Assembly: GCF_945873075.1 (NCBI RefSeq)
Contig: NZ_CAMCBS010000008.1
Span: 1-64,000 of the forward strand
Length of the DNA stretch: 64,000 nucleotides
Reading direction: 5' to 3'
From: an uncultured Moraxella sp.
GTDB taxonomy: Bacteria > Pseudomonadota > Gammaproteobacteria > Pseudomonadales > Moraxellaceae
In this document: positions 53,368 to 63,299 of the stretch, in pieces
Numbering within the stretch: the stretch's first letter is position 1
How the letters are laid out: each line of letters opens with the position of its first letter
Program-made: the position numbers and the translations under genes
Notes under the pieces: generated by a model
What the model saw: the letters and a program-made list of their open reading frames with translations, nothing else
The model's database searches: none
What the model was told of the DNA's origin: nothing

Positions 53368-54444
53368 ATGGCGGTAGATTTTTCAGAAACGCTAATTGTT
53401 GCAATTTCGGCAACGGCACTATTTGATTTGGCGGATAATGAAGCCAAATTGGCAGATTTTATTGCAACGGACAAAGATAGTGCTGCTCGCAATTTTCAAA
53501 ATTACTTACAAAAACACGAAAACGAAATCCTGCAAAAAGGCTCGGGTTATCCGCTGATTGAAGCTTTATTAAACCTGAATCAATTTCAGGAAAATCAAGA
53601 TTATGAAGTTGAATCGCCTTATGTTGAAGTGGTGATTGTCTCCAAATCTTCGCCTGATATGGGTATTCAGGTGCTAAACTCCATCCGTGCTTATGGGCTT
53701 GGCATCACCCGCTCGGCATTCATCTCGGGTGATTCGGTGGCGAGTTATATCAAGGATTTTAATGTTGATTTATTCTTAACAACCAATCGTGAAGATGCAC
53801 AAGCTGTCGTTGATGCTGGTGTCTGTGCTTGTGCGGTGCTTGATACGACGCCTGTCAAGGTGCATGAGCTAGATAGCGAGCAGTTACGCATCGCCTTTGA
53901 TGGTGATGCGGTGCTGTTTGATGATGCGGGTGAATTGGTGTTTCAACAAGAAGGTTTGCAGGCATTTCATCATCACGAAAGCACCAAAGCGGATTTGCCG
54001 ATTGGTAAAGGTCCGTATGCTGATTTTTTAATAAAACTATCAAAACTACAAGCCAAATTACCCAATCAAAGCACCGATGCACCGCATAATCCCATTCGCA
54101 TTGCGCTTGTGACCGCTCGCAATGCACCAGCGGATTTGCGTGCGATTAAGACCTTGCGTGAGTGGGGCGTGGTGGTGGATGTGGCGTTTTTCTTGGGTGG
54201 GCTTGATAAGACGGGCGTGCTCAAGACCTTTGCGCCGCACATTTTCTTTGATGATTCGATTAAGCATATCAATGCGGCTCGCTCGGTTGTGCCATCGGCA
54301 TTGGTGCCGTATCATTCTGAATCATTGCTAAATGGTTTTGAGCAAGCGACTCGTGCGACACATGACACATTGACCCATGTCAAAGAGAGTAAAGCTACCA
54401 AAGAGCCAAAGTCTAGCCATGCCAAAAAGAGCAAATCATCATGA
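53368..54444 (+). CDS. 5'-nucleotidase (NT5C1-like family)
   Basis: The 358-residue product belongs to the cytosolic 5'-nucleotidase-1 family (bacterial 5'-nucleotidase, HAD-related). Visible blocks are LIVAISATALFDL at the start, VEVVIVSKSSPDMGIQVLNS, LGITRSAFISGDSV, FDGDAVLFDD, IALVTARNAPADLRAIKTLR and HIFFDDSIKHINAA. A Lys/Ser-rich tail (residues about 340-358) ends the protein. The stop overlaps the start of a 37-codon ORF by 4 bases (ATGA). It is downstream of the pseudopilin by 11 bases. Confidence 0.85.
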   Translation: MAVDFSETLIVAISATALFDLADNEAKLADFIATDKDSAARNFQNYLQKHENEILQKGSGYPLIEALLNLNQFQENQDYEVESPYVEVVIVSKSSPDMGIQVLNSIRAYGLGITRSAFISGDSVASYIKDFNVDLFLTTNREDAQAVVDAGVCACAVLDTTPVKVHELDSEQLRIAFDGDAVLFDDAGELVFQQEGLQAFHHHESTKADLPIGKGPYADFLIKLSKLQAKLPNQSTDAPHNPIRIALVTARNAPADLRAIKTLREWGVVVDVAFFLGGLDKTGVLKTFAPHIFFDDSIKHINAARSVVPSALVPYHSESLLNGFEQATRATHDTLTHVKESKATKEPKSSHAKKSKSS

Positions 54445-54554
54445 AGACAGCATTAAAAGTTGCCATTGTATTGGCTTTGGTGTCATTGCCAAGACGCAGT
54501 AGCAAAACACCACAAGCCAAACCCACGCTGCATGACAGCCAAATAGTGAATTGA
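54441..54554 (+). CDS. 37-residue ORF, possibly a degenerate small lipoprotein
   Basis: The ORF begins MKTALKVAIVLALVSLPRRS. It starts in an ATGA overlap with the nucleotidase stop and ends in a TGA that touches the TatD start region. The first 16 residues look like a signal peptide. The following LPRRSSKTP differs from a lipobox LAGCGSKTP by one base in each of four codons, so this may be a decayed YifL/LptM-type lipoprotein. No Cys remains. This is speculative; it could also be a chance ORF. Confidence 0.3.
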   Translation: MKTALKVAIVLALVSLPRRSSKTPQAKPTLHDSQIVN

Positions 54555-54562
54555 GCACAACC

Positions 54563-55414
54563 ATGATTCCTAAGTTGATTGATACGCACACGCATTTTGA
54601 TGTGCCCGAATATGACGATACTCGTGCCCAGATGGCAAATCGTGCTCATCAGCATGGCGTGCGTCATTTGATTTTGGTTGGATTTCTTGCCAAGTATTTT
54701 GGGCAGATGGTAGCTACCAATGAGCAAATCAATGGATTGGACGGTGCGCCAAAGTCGCATTTGGCATTTGGCTTGCATCCTTTATATATCCAAGAGCAAC
54801 AGCATCAAGATTTAGAGCTTCTTGAAAAATTTATAAAAAATCATAGGCCTATCGCCATCGCTGAAATTGGTCTGGATACTTATCCAAGTGAATTAAAAGA
54901 ACCGAAAACCTTTGCCAAACAAGAGCTATTTTTTGTTGAACAGATAAAGCTTGCCAAGGCGTATGAGTTGCCGATTTTATTGCACATTCGCAAAAATCAT
55001 GCCGATGTCCTGCGCCTGCTTGAGCGGTATCGCTATGATGCGCATGAGCGTGGTGGTATTGCGCACAGCTTTAGCGGTGGCGAACAAGAAGCCTTAGCCT
55101 TTGTCAAACGGGGCTTTAAGCTTGGTATCACAGGACAAATCACCAATCCCAATGCCAAAAAACTGCGTCGTGCGGTGATGGCGGTATTTGCCAAATATGG
55201 GGCGGATGCCTTTGTGATTGAGACCGATTGTCCTGATATGATGCCGCTGCCGTGTCAGCACTTGGGGCAGTTTAATGAGCCTGCCAATTTACCCTATGCG
55301 CTTGATGAGTTATCAAGTTTATTTAATATTGCTAAAGATGAATTGGTACGCACTTTATGGGATAATAGTTGTCAAGCTTTACAAGTTGATTGGAAATATC
55401 ATGACCCAAATTGA
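54563..55414 (+). CDS. TatD family hydrolase
   Basis: The 283-residue product is a metal-dependent TIM-barrel hydrolase/DNase of the TatD family. The metal-binding motif DTHTHFD is at the start (about 6-12). AIAEIGLDTY supplies the catalytic Glu, and further blocks are LPILLHIRKNHADVL, IAHSFSGGEQEA and VIETDCPDMMP. I use the ATG at 54563 with GAG 7 bases upstream; a TTG at 54551 overlapping the previous stop is an alternative. Its end overlaps the tcdA start by 14 bases. Confidence 0.9.
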   Translation: MIPKLIDTHTHFDVPEYDDTRAQMANRAHQHGVRHLILVGFLAKYFGQMVATNEQINGLDGAPKSHLAFGLHPLYIQEQQHQDLELLEKFIKNHRPIAIAEIGLDTYPSELKEPKTFAKQELFFVEQIKLAKAYELPILLHIRKNHADVLRLLERYRYDAHERGGIAHSFSGGEQEALAFVKRGFKLGITGQITNPNAKKLRRAVMAVFAKYGADAFVIETDCPDMMPLPCQHLGQFNEPANLPYALDELSSLFNIAKDELVRTLWDNSCQALQVDWKYHDPN

Positions 55415-56174
55415 TGATTATGAACGCCGATTTACCGGTGTACGCACACTGTACGGCGATGCGTTTGATAAATTTGCCCATGCCATCGTCTATGTCATCG
55501 GCGTCGGCGGTGTCGGTTCGTGGGCGGCTGAGAGCCTTGCACGCACAGCGATTGGCAAGATTGTGCTCGTTGATATGGATGTGCTGGTGGCCAGTAATAT
55601 CAATCGACAGCTGCCTGCGTTGACGGACACCATCGGCGAGAGCAAGATTGATGTGATGGCACAGCGTATTCGTGCGATTAATCCTAGGATTGAGCTTGAG
55701 CTGGTTGATGATTTTTTGACCCCTGAAAATATCACAACGATTTTACCGACAAAGGCACAGGCACAAGCTTGGCTAGCGGATGGTAAGCGGGTGGTGGTGC
55801 TTGATTGTGTTGATGATATGGCTGCGAAATTTGCCATCGCCATGCATTGCCGATTTAATAAAATTGACTGCGTCATCTCGGGCGGTGCAGGGGCAAAATT
55901 TGACCCAACACGGCTCAAAGTCGCCGATTTGCGTGATGTCACCCAAGACCCACTGCTTGCCAGACTGCGTGCCAAACTGCGTGAAAAAGGTATCGCCAAA
56001 GGCGGTAAGGCGAAATTTGGGCTAAAATGCGTCTATTCGGACGAACAGCCGACTGTGAACAAGACCTGCCAAGTGGGGCTAAACTGCGGTGGCTATGGCT
56101 CGACAGTGGTGATGACAGCGACGGCGGGCATGGTGATGACTAGCACGGCACTACAGATACTTGCCAAGAAATAA
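55401..56174 (+). CDS. tcdA: tRNA threonylcarbamoyladenosine dehydratase
   Basis: TcdA (CsdL/YgdL) uses ATP to cyclise t6A37 to ct6A in tRNAs that read ANN codons. From the ATG at 55401 (MTQIDDYERRFTGV) the product is 257 residues. The E1-like ATP-binding motif VIGVGGVGSWAAESLART (about 32-49) and LVDMDVLVASNINRQL follow, with the region VLDCVDDMAAKFAIA. The start overlaps tatD by 14 bases and has GGAAA upstream, so translation is probably coupled. Confidence 0.92.
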   Translation: MTQIDDYERRFTGVRTLYGDAFDKFAHAIVYVIGVGGVGSWAAESLARTAIGKIVLVDMDVLVASNINRQLPALTDTIGESKIDVMAQRIRAINPRIELELVDDFLTPENITTILPTKAQAQAWLADGKRVVVLDCVDDMAAKFAIAMHCRFNKIDCVISGGAGAKFDPTRLKVADLRDVTQDPLLARLRAKLREKGIAKGGKAKFGLKCVYSDEQPTVNKTCQVGLNCGGYGSTVVMTATAGMVMTSTALQILAKK

Positions 56175-56176
56175 AT

Positions 56177-56216
56177 AAAAAAATTGGGCGTATCACTGAT
56201 GCGCCCAATTTTTTTT
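56177..56216. terminator. Terminator between convergent tcdA and dapD
   Basis: AAATTGGGCG pairs with CGCCCAATTT across an 11-nt loop. Flanking A and T runs allow it to work in both directions. Confidence 0.88.
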
Positions 56217-56228
56217 GCAGGTGAATGA

Positions 56229-57050
56229 TTATTCAGCGCGCAATAGGTCGTTTAGGCTGGTTTTGGCGCGAGTTTGTGCATCGACTTTTTTGACGATGAT
56301 GGCAGCGTATAGGCTGTATTTGCCATCAGCAGATGGTAGACTGCCTGGTACGACGACAGAGCCTGCTGGTACGCGGCCGTAGTGGATTTCGCCAGTTTCA
56401 CGGTCATAGATACGAGTTGATTGACCGATATATACGCCCATTGAGATGACTGAGCCTTCTTCGACGATGACGCCTTCGACGATTTCAGAGCGAGCACCGA
56501 TAAAGCAGTTGTCTTCGATGATGGTTGGGTTGGCTTGTAGTGGCTCAAGTACGCCACCGATGCCGACACCGCCTGATAGGTGGACATTTTTGCCGATTTG
56601 GGCGCATGAGCCGACAGTTGCCCATGTATCAACCATCGTGCCTTCATCGACATAAGCACCGATATTGACATATGATGGCATTAGGACGACATTTTTGGCT
56701 TGATAGCTACCACGACGAGCGACCGCAGGTGGGACGACACGCACGCCAGCGGCTTTGAACTCTTCTTCGCTCCAGTTGGCGTGTTTGGTGGCGACTTTAT
56801 CAAAAAACTGCAAATCGCCTGATTGCATTGGGGCGTTGTCGTTGAGTTTGAATGACAGTAGCACCGCTTTTTTTAGCCATTGATGCACAACCCATTCGCC
56901 GTCGATTTTTTCGGCGACACGGTATGAGCCATTGTCCAGACCTTCGATGGCTTGTTCAACGGCATCACGGATTTCGGCTGATACAGTTTCGGCGGTGAAA
57001 TTGGCACGGTCTTCGAACGCTTGTTCGATGATGGCAGCTAGATTTGACAT
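56229..57050 (-). CDS. dapD: 2,3,4,5-tetrahydropyridine-2,6-dicarboxylate N-succinyltransferase
   Basis: DapD transfers succinyl from CoA to tetrahydrodipicolinate in lysine and diaminopimelate synthesis. The 273-residue length is normal. The helical N-terminus ([15 protein letters not shown]) is followed by a left-handed beta-helix of hexapeptide repeats (about 100-235), including [40 protein letters not shown] and [25 protein letters not shown] precedes the ATG. The alpha/beta hydrolase gene lies 9 bases upstream, so they are probably co-transcribed. Confidence 0.97.
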   Translation of the reverse strand: MSNLAAIIEQAFEDRANFTAETVSAEIRDAVEQAIEGLDNGSYRVAEKIDGEWVVHQWLKKAVLLSFKLNDNAPMQSGDLQFFDKVATKHANWSEEEFKAAGVRVVPPAVARRGSYQAKNVVLMPSYVNIGAYVDEGTMVDTWATVGSCAQIGKNVHLSGGVGIGGVLEPLQANPTIIEDNCFIGARSEIVEGVIVEEGSVISMGVYIGQSTRIYDRETGEIHYGRVPAGSVVVPGSLPSADGKYSLYAAIIVKKVDAQTRAKTSLNDLLRAE

Positions 57051-57059
57051 AAAATTTCC

Positions 57060-58004
57060 TTAAGGTTGGTGAAGTGAATGAGTGGATAACTGGTCTTTGA
57101 GCCAGCGTACAATATCTTGGTGCACACGCTCATAATCACGCTCATGCAGCGGCTCATGGCGCATATTGGGATATAGATGCACCCGCACATTGTGGACATT
57201 GGCACGGATGAGAGCTTGTTGTAGCTGTTTGATGTCAGTGCCTAGATTGCCAACGGGGTCATCTTTACCACTGATTAACAGCACAGGATAAGTGCTGTCC
57301 ATCATCGCATACCAGTCGCTTTGGCAGGCTCGCGCGATGAGCGCCTGCAAGGTAACAAAGCCATTATTGGTAAAGCAAAATCCGCACAAGGGGTCAGCTT
57401 CAAAGGCTTTGATGGCATCCAGATTTTCGCTAAGCCATGCAAAAGGCGATGCGCTAATCGGTGAACGCAGCTGGCTAAGTAGGTATTGATTAAGTAGATA
57501 GCCCATGCGTTCGTTGGTTTGCTTGGGTGCTAGGCGGTTTAGGATGCTAAGTGCACCAAGACTTAGCTGATTGATGAGTCCAAAGCGGTTGCCCGTACCC
57601 ATCAAAATCACGCCATCAAAGCTTGTGGCATGATGTACAAGCACCGTACGCACGATGAATGAGCCCATCGAATGACCCATGATAAAGTGTGGCACGGTGG
57701 GGGCTTTTTCTTTGAGCTTGTCCGCCATGATGATGACATCTTTGCACAGTGTCTGCACAGGGTGCTTTTCGTCAAAAAACCCAAGCTCGTATTTGTCCTT
57801 GGCCGTCTGACCATGCCCCAGCTGGTCATAGGTCGCAACCAAGATACCCTGCTCGGCAAGGTACTTGGCAAAGGCATCATAGCGACCGCTGTGCTCGCTC
57901 ATGCCATGCACGATGAGCAGGGTGGCTTGTACATCGCCTGTCGGCTCATAGAACCGATGGTGTAGGCGATGGACTTGGTTGGATGATAAAATCACGCTTT
58001 GCAT
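57060..58004 (-). CDS. Alpha/beta hydrolase, monoacylglycerol lipase-like
   Basis: The 314-residue product is a Ser hydrolase of the lysophospholipase/MGL type. The oxyanion-side motif LLIVHGMSEHSGRYD (about 29-43) precedes the nucleophile elbow FIMGHSMGSF (Ser near 112). A later VLLISGKDDPVG supplies the catalytic Asp and NMRHEPLHE the His. It has no signal peptide. It lies 9 bases upstream of dapD. Its substrate, a monoacylglycerol or lysophospholipid, is inferred from family only. Confidence 0.88.
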   Translation of the reverse strand: MQSVILSSNQVHRLHHRFYEPTGDVQATLLIVHGMSEHSGRYDAFAKYLAEQGILVATYDQLGHGQTAKDKYELGFFDEKHPVQTLCKDVIIMADKLKEKAPTVPHFIMGHSMGSFIVRTVLVHHATSFDGVILMGTGNRFGLINQLSLGALSILNRLAPKQTNERMGYLLNQYLLSQLRSPISASPFAWLSENLDAIKAFEADPLCGFCFTNNGFVTLQALIARACQSDWYAMMDSTYPVLLISGKDDPVGNLGTDIKQLQQALIRANVHNVRVHLYPNMRHEPLHERDYERVHQDIVRWLKDQLSTHSLHQP

Positions 58005-58045
58005 GAATCACCTGTGATGCGATTGATCAATGGATAGCTTGTGGA

Positions 58046-59083
58046 TTAACAGCCTGTTTTGCCTTCGGCTGCCAATGCCTTGGCACTACGCACAGGCGGT
58101 GGGCAGTCTTCGCCATAATATTGACGATCGGCAAAGTAGCTTGAGCGTACCATTGGGTTCGCCCAAATATTAAAAAAGCCAAGCTTTTTACCGTATTCGG
58201 TATAGCGTGCGAACTCATCAGGGTGCACATAGCGATCAACTGGCGCATGGTTTTTGCTTGGTGCAAGATACTGACCGATGGTCACGATATCGACATCATG
58301 CGCTTTTAGGTCGTCAAGTAGGGCATAGACTTCTTCTTCGGTCTCGCCAAGCCCAACCATAAAGCCGCATTTGGTTGCCACATCAGGACGGCGTGCTTTG
58401 TAGTCCTTGAGTAGGTTCAATGAATGTTGATAGTCTGAGCCTGGGCGAAATGCCTTGTATAGGCGTGGCACAGTTTCGATATTGTGGTTAAAGACATCCG
58501 GTGCGGTCTCGGTCAGCAAATCTAGTGCAATGGCTTCACGACCACGAAAATCAGGCACAAGAATCTCAATCAAGCAATTTGGGCTAAGTTTCTTGGATTC
58601 GGTGATGACTTCGACGAAGTGACCTGCGCCGCCATCTTTTAGGTCATCACGATCGACGGATGTGATAACAGCGTATTTTAGCCCAAGTCCCAAGATGGTC
58701 TCGGCGGTGTGGCGTGGCTCATCTTTGTCCAGTGGGTTCGGTCTGCCGTGCGCCACTTCACAAAACGGACAACGGCGTGTGCAGATATCACCCATAATCA
58801 TAAAGGTTGCTGTCCCATCGCCAAAGCACTGCGGTAGGTTTGGGCAGGCGGCTTCTTCGCAGACGGTGTAGAGCTTTTGTTTGCGTAAGGTTGCCTTGAT
58901 GCGATCGACTTCGGCAGGGCTTGAGAGCTTGACGCGAATCCAGTCAGGTTTTTTTGGGGTTTCGACCGTTGGGATGACTTTGATTGGGATGCGAGCCACT
59001 TTATCATAGCCACGCAATTTTTCGCCTTGAACGGCTTTTTTTGGGGCGGGTTTGGCTTCTGGGGTAAAGGTTTGGACAGTCAT
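58046..59083 (-). CDS. lipA: Lipoyl synthase
   Basis: LipA inserts two sulfurs into the octanoyl chain on lipoyl domains. The 345-residue product has both Fe-S sites: the auxiliary cluster motif [12 protein letters not shown] (about 74-85) and the radical-[11 protein letters not shown] (about 102-109, CX3CX2C). The C-terminal RSSY motif, whose Ser ligates the auxiliary cluster, reads [10 protein letters not shown]. An N-terminal extension of about 45 residues is longer than in E. coli. AGGATAAGCC precedes the ATG. lipB is not adjacent. Confidence 0.97.
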   Translation of the reverse strand: MTVQTFTPEAKPAPKKAVQGEKLRGYDKVARIPIKVIPTVETPKKPDWIRVKLSSPAEVDRIKATLRKQKLYTVCEEAACPNLPQCFGDGTATFMIMGDICTRRCPFCEVAHGRPNPLDKDEPRHTAETILGLGLKYAVITSVDRDDLKDGGAGHFVEVITESKKLSPNCLIEILVPDFRGREAIALDLLTETAPDVFNHNIETVPRLYKAFRPGSDYQHSLNLLKDYKARRPDVATKCGFMVGLGETEEEVYALLDDLKAHDVDIVTIGQYLAPSKNHAPVDRYVHPDEFARYTEYGKKLGFFNIWANPMVRSSYFADRQYYGEDCPPPVRSAKALAAEGKTGC

Positions 59084-59290
59084 GGCTTATCCTAATTGTA
59101 TGATAGCTAATTTGATAGATGGTTTTGCGATAAACAGTTTTAAAAATTATCGTGTAAAAATCGTCTTATTATACGCCAAATTGCCAAAAATAACACGCAC
59201 AAATTGGCATTGTCTGTATCTCGGGGCAAATGTCAAAAATGCAATCAGTGTGAAATAAAATGTCTGGCTGATTTGAGTGGATTCATAGGA

Positions 59291-59319
59291 TTGACGGTCA
59301 TTTATACTTACAATATACT
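59291..59319 (+). promoter_or_regulatory. Promoter of the membrane-protein gene at 59357
   Basis: TTGACG (59291-59296), an exact 17-bp spacer and TATACT (59314-59319). GGTGG near 59346 serves as ribosome-binding site. Confidence 0.65.
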
Positions 59320-59356
59320 AAGTTGCAGAGAATAAATCAATCAAGGTGGTGATGAT

Positions 59357-59737
59357 ATGCAAGCATTGGTGAATGCGTTGATCTTGGTGGTGGTGCTTGC
59401 GGTATTTATGCTGTCTGTCCGATGGATGCCGTGGGTACAAAAGATTTGGATAAAAAACGGCAAATGGCACACTTGGCGATTTATGCTGCTAATTATGTCA
59501 TTGATCATTATCCAAAATATCATCACAAACGCGTTTGCTAAGCCAATCACGGCGTGGCTGACAACACAAGGCATAAGCTTTGGGGCGGCATATGCTGTCT
59601 ATGCGCTACTGGTGGTGATGGCTGTGATGTTGAGTCAAAATACTTCTAAAACTTCTCAAACATCTCCAAAATGGCTGAGCGTTGGCATTAATGTGGTGTT
59701 ATGCATATTAATGCTATCAATGCCATTTTGGTCGTAA
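59357..59737 (+). CDS. Small membrane protein, function unknown
   Basis: The 126-residue product has hydrophobic segments at about 3-22, 40-58, 75-93 and 106-124, so probably four helices. It has short polar connections (RWMPWVQKIWIKNGKWHTW, SQNTSKTSQTSPK). A clear promoter and ribosome-binding site support expression. It stands alone between lipA (divergent) and acnB. No family is recognised. Confidence 0.65.
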   Translation: MQALVNALILVVVLAVFMLSVRWMPWVQKIWIKNGKWHTWRFMLLIMSLIIIQNIITNAFAKPITAWLTTQGISFGAAYAVYALLVVMAVMLSQNTSKTSQTSPKWLSVGINVVLCILMLSMPFWS

Positions 59738-59837
59738 TATTATGTAAAATATGCATGATTATTTGCACTGATTCAACATATTTTGATAACTTTTATCATC
59801 ATTTACAAAATAAATGTTGGTTATGGCAATAGATTTT

Positions 59838-59866
59838 TTGAATTTATAATAATTTTGAGATATTAT
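59838..59866 (+). promoter_or_regulatory. Candidate promoter of acnB
   Basis: TTGAAT (59838-59843), a 17-bp spacer and TATTAT (59861-59866). A TATAAT at 59845-59850 lies within the spacer and is an alternative -10. The leader to acnB is about 115-130 nt. Confidence 0.5.
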
Positions 59867-59991
59867 TAGAAGTGGAAACGCAACGCCAAAAAATTGGCTT
59901 GTGATGATAAAATCTCTAGGCACTTGGTTAGGCATTTGCCGACGACATCAAGCACCGAATGGGATGGTTTTGAAAACAAGAGGAAGTGATT

Positions 59992-62616
59992 ATGTTAGAA
60001 CAATACAGAGCACATGTCCAAGAGCGTGCCGCATTGGGCGTACCGCCACAACCATTGACCGATGCACAGACAGCGGATTTGGTGGCACTACTAAAAAACC
60101 CACCAGCTGGCGAAGAAGCATTTTTGGTGGATTTGCTAGAAAACCGTGTACCTGCAGGTGTTGACCAAGCTGCCTATGTCAAAGCAGCGTTCTTGTCAGC
60201 GGTTGCCAAAGGCGAAGCGGTATCACCACTGGTCTCAAAAGAGCGCGCTGTGTATCTACTAGGCACGATGCTAGGTGGCTACAATGTTGCACCACTCATT
60301 GAGCTACTAGACAATGCTGAACTAGGCGGTCTGGCTGCTGATGCACTCAAAAAGACACTACTTGTATTCGATGCATTCCATGATGTCGAAGAAAAAGCCA
60401 AAGCGGGCAACGCCAACGCCAAAGCTGTGCTGGAGTCATGGGCGGAAGCTGAATGGTTCACCAGCCGTCCTGATGTCCCAGAAGAAATCACCATCACTGT
60501 ATTTAAAGTGACTGGCGAAACCAACACTGACGATTTGTCACCAGCACAAGATGCATGGAGCCGTCCTGACATCCCACTACACGCCAATGCTATGCTAAAA
60601 AATGAGCGTGACGGCATCAAGCCTGAGCAACCAGGCGTGGTTGGCCCACTAAGCCAAATCAAAGAATTGGTCGCCAAAGGCAATCCTGTTGCCTATGTGG
60701 GTGATGTTGTTGGTACAGGTTCAAGCCGTAAATCAGCGACCAACTCAGTGCTATGGTTCTTTGGTGATGACATTCCACACATTCCAAACAAGCGTGATGG
60801 CGGTGTGTGTCTAGGTGGCAAAATTGCACCAATTTTCTTCAACACGATGGAAGATGCAGGTGCATTGCCAATCGAAATCGATGTGTCTGATATGAACATG
60901 GGTGATACAGTTACCCTAAAAATCGACCATGCGACAGCAACTGTGACTGCGGTCAAAGATGGCGCACAAATCGCTGAAACCAAGCTAAAAACCCCAGTGC
61001 TGCTAGACGAAGTGCGTGCAGGCGGCCGTATCAACCTAATCATCGGTCGTGGCCTGACTGCCAAAGCTCGTGAAGCGCTAGGTCTAGCACCATCAACGCT
61101 ATTCCGTGCACCAGAACAACCTGCTGACACTGGCAAGGGCTTCACCCTAGCTCAGAAGATGGTTGGTCGTGCTTGTGGTCTGCCAGAAGGTCAAGGCGTA
61201 CGCCCAGGCACTTACTGCGAGCCTAAGATGACTACCGTTGGTTCTCAAGACACCACAGGCCCAATGACTCGTGACGAGCTAAAAGACTTGGCTTGCCTAG
61301 GCTTCTCATCAGACCTGGTGATGCAGTCATTCTGTCATACCGCTGCTTATCCTAAGCCTATCGATGTCATCACACATCACACACTACCTGATTTCATCAT
61401 GAACCGTGGCGGTGTATCACTACGCCCAGGTGATGGTGTTATTCACTCATGGCTAAACCGTATGCTACTACCTGATACCGTTGGTACTGGTGGCGACTCA
61501 CACACTCGCTTCCCAATCGGTATCTCATTCCCAGCAGGTTCTGGTCTTGTGGCGTTCGCTGCAGCGACTGGCGTGATGCCACTGGATATGCCTGAGTCTG
61601 TACTTGTGAAGTTCAAGGGCAAAATGCAACCTGGTATCACCCTGCGTGACCTAGTCCATGCCATCCCTTACTATGCAATCAAAGAAGGCGATTTGACCGT
61701 TGAGAAAAAAGGTAAGAAAAACATCTTCTCAGGTCGTATCCTAGAGATTGACTTGACCGAGATGGAAAATGACTTGACTGTTGAGCAAGCATTTGAGCTA
61801 TCAGACGCATCAGCAGAGCGTTCAGCAGCAGGCTGTGCGATCACTGTCTCTGAAGAGAAAGTAGCAGAATACCTACGCTCGAACATCGTCATGCTAAAAT
61901 GGATGATCGCGGAAGGCTATGGTGACGCTCGCACACTGTCTCGCCGTGCAGAAAATATGCAAAAATGGCTGGACAACCCAAGCCTAATGAAAGCAGACCC
62001 AGATGCAGAATACGCCAAAGTGTATGAAATCGATCTGTCTGAAATCAAAGAGCCAATCCTATGCTGCCCGAACGATCCAGATGATGCTAAGCTACTATCA
62101 GAAGTTGCTGGCGACAAGATTGATGAAGTATTCATCGGCTCGTGCATGACCAACATCGGTCACTTCCGTGCCGCAGGTAAGCTACTGTCAGAAGTCCCTG
62201 CAGGTAGCCTATCTACTCGTATGTGGATTGCGCCACCAACCAAGATGGATGAGCGTCAATTGATGGATGAAGGTTACTACAACACCTACGCTCAAGCAGG
62301 TGCTCGTACCGAAATGCCAGGCTGCTCACTATGTATGGGTAACCAAGCGCGTATCGCTCCAAACTCAACGGCGGTTTCGACTTCTACTCGTAACTTCCCG
62401 AACCGTCTAGGTCAAGGCGCAAATGTTTATCTGGCATCAGCTGAATTGGCGTCTGTGGCTGCGGTACTTGGCAAGCTACCAACTGTTGAAGAATATCAGC
62501 AGTACGCAGGTAAGCTTGACAATATGCAAGCAGAAGTTTACAACTACCTAAACTTCGACCAAATGGCAGATTATACTGGCAAAGCAGACAAAATCAATGT
62601 CGCTCAGCTAAGCTAA
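59992..62616 (+). CDS. acnB: Aconitate hydratase B
   Basis: AcnB interconverts citrate and isocitrate in the TCA cycle, with a 4Fe-4S cluster. From the ATG at 59992 ([16 protein letters not shown]) the product is 874 residues, the family's normal size. The N-terminal HEAT-like domain is followed by the swivel domain ([19 protein letters not shown]) and then the cluster-binding catalytic domains with [45 protein letters not shown] and [21 protein letters not shown] sets the start. In other bacteria the apo-form binds mRNA; whether that holds here is unknown. Confidence 0.98.
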   Translation: MLEQYRAHVQERAALGVPPQPLTDAQTADLVALLKNPPAGEEAFLVDLLENRVPAGVDQAAYVKAAFLSAVAKGEAVSPLVSKERAVYLLGTMLGGYNVAPLIELLDNAELGGLAADALKKTLLVFDAFHDVEEKAKAGNANAKAVLESWAEAEWFTSRPDVPEEITITVFKVTGETNTDDLSPAQDAWSRPDIPLHANAMLKNERDGIKPEQPGVVGPLSQIKELVAKGNPVAYVGDVVGTGSSRKSATNSVLWFFGDDIPHIPNKRDGGVCLGGKIAPIFFNTMEDAGALPIEIDVSDMNMGDTVTLKIDHATATVTAVKDGAQIAETKLKTPVLLDEVRAGGRINLIIGRGLTAKAREALGLAPSTLFRAPEQPADTGKGFTLAQKMVGRACGLPEGQGVRPGTYCEPKMTTVGSQDTTGPMTRDELKDLACLGFSSDLVMQSFCHTAAYPKPIDVITHHTLPDFIMNRGGVSLRPGDGVIHSWLNRMLLPDTVGTGGDSHTRFPIGISFPAGSGLVAFAAATGVMPLDMPESVLVKFKGKMQPGITLRDLVHAIPYYAIKEGDLTVEKKGKKNIFSGRILEIDLTEMENDLTVEQAFELSDASAERSAAGCAITVSEEKVAEYLRSNIVMLKWMIAEGYGDARTLSRRAENMQKWLDNPSLMKADPDAEYAKVYEIDLSEIKEPILCCPNDPDDAKLLSEVAGDKIDEVFIGSCMTNIGHFRAAGKLLSEVPAGSLSTRMWIAPPTKMDERQLMDEGYYNTYAQAGARTEMPGCSLCMGNQARIAPNSTAVSTSTRNFPNRLGQGANVYLASAELASVAAVLGKLPTVEEYQQYAGKLDNMQAEVYNYLNFDQMADYTGKADKINVAQLS

Positions 62617-62630
62617 TCGACCTTATTGGT

Positions 62631-62668
62631 AAAAACACCGCCATCGCTATGATGGCGGTGTTTTTTTT
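62631..62668 (+). terminator. Terminator after acnB
   Basis: AACACCGCCATC pairs with GATGGCGGTGTT around a short loop, then eight T. Confidence 0.92.
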
Positions 62669-62743
62669 GGCTTTGATAAGAGCTTGATAAGGCGAACGGG
62701 GGTTGTGGTGAGAGTCAGTTGGTGTGATGACGATAAGTTTCGG

Positions 62744-63235
62744 CTAAATCATCGCCCACCATAGCCGAGCGTGTAGCGACCATAGGGGTGTGATGCCGGT
62801 AAATCGCTGAACGACTTGCCTGTCTTTGATGATGATAAATGAGGGCGTTACTTGCCCTTGCCAAGCATCAAAAATCCGCCCATCCATATCATGTGCCACC
62901 GCAAAATCATAGCCGTGATTTTTCATAAACTGATGCACTTCATCGGCTGTGCCTGATTGGATGGCGATGGTCTGCACAGGGTAGGTTTGGCTGATGGCTT
63001 GGACATTGCCACTGGTGATACTGCACACACCGCACCATGTCGCCCAAAAATAGATAAGTACAGGCGACCGATGGCTTTGTTGTAGCACGGCAGGCGAGAT
63101 GCCAAGCTTTGTGGATGTCTCAAGCGTGCTGACTTGGGATAGTGGCACGGATGTTGGCGCACGCCAATAATTCACCACTGTATAGATGATGGCAAAGATA
63201 AGCACATAGCTGACTAAGGTTTTAATCCATTTCAT
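62744..63235 (-). CDS. Membrane-anchored thioredoxin-like protein (ScsD/TlpA-type)
   Basis: The 163-residue product has an N-terminal membrane helix (about 5-22) and a periplasmic thioredoxin fold. The active site is WATWCGVCS (Cys68 and Cys71), and the cis-Pro lies in QVTPSFIII. Proteins of this type (protein disulfide oxidoreductase, ScsD-like or TlpA/DsbE-like) act in periplasmic thiol chemistry, possibly for cytochrome c maturation or copper stress. No partner scs or ccm genes adjoin, so the role is open. Confidence 0.85.
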   Translation of the reverse strand: MKWIKTLVSYVLIFAIIYTVVNYWRAPTSVPLSQVSTLETSTKLGISPAVLQQSHRSPVLIYFWATWCGVCSITSGNVQAISQTYPVQTIAIQSGTADEVHQFMKNHGYDFAVAHDMDGRIFDAWQGQVTPSFIIIKDRQVVQRFTGITPLWSLHARLWWAMI

Positions 63236-63257
63236 GATAAATCTGATGGCTCAATAA

Positions 63258-63287
63258 AACAAAAGCCCTGACGAGCAGAGCTTTTGG
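63258..63287 (-). terminator. Terminator after the FAD-linked oxidase gene
   Basis: On the minus strand AAAGCTCTG pairs with CAGGGCTTT (one mismatch) around a short loop, followed by TGTTTTATT. Confidence 0.6.
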
Positions 63288-63299
63288 GGGTGGATAAGA

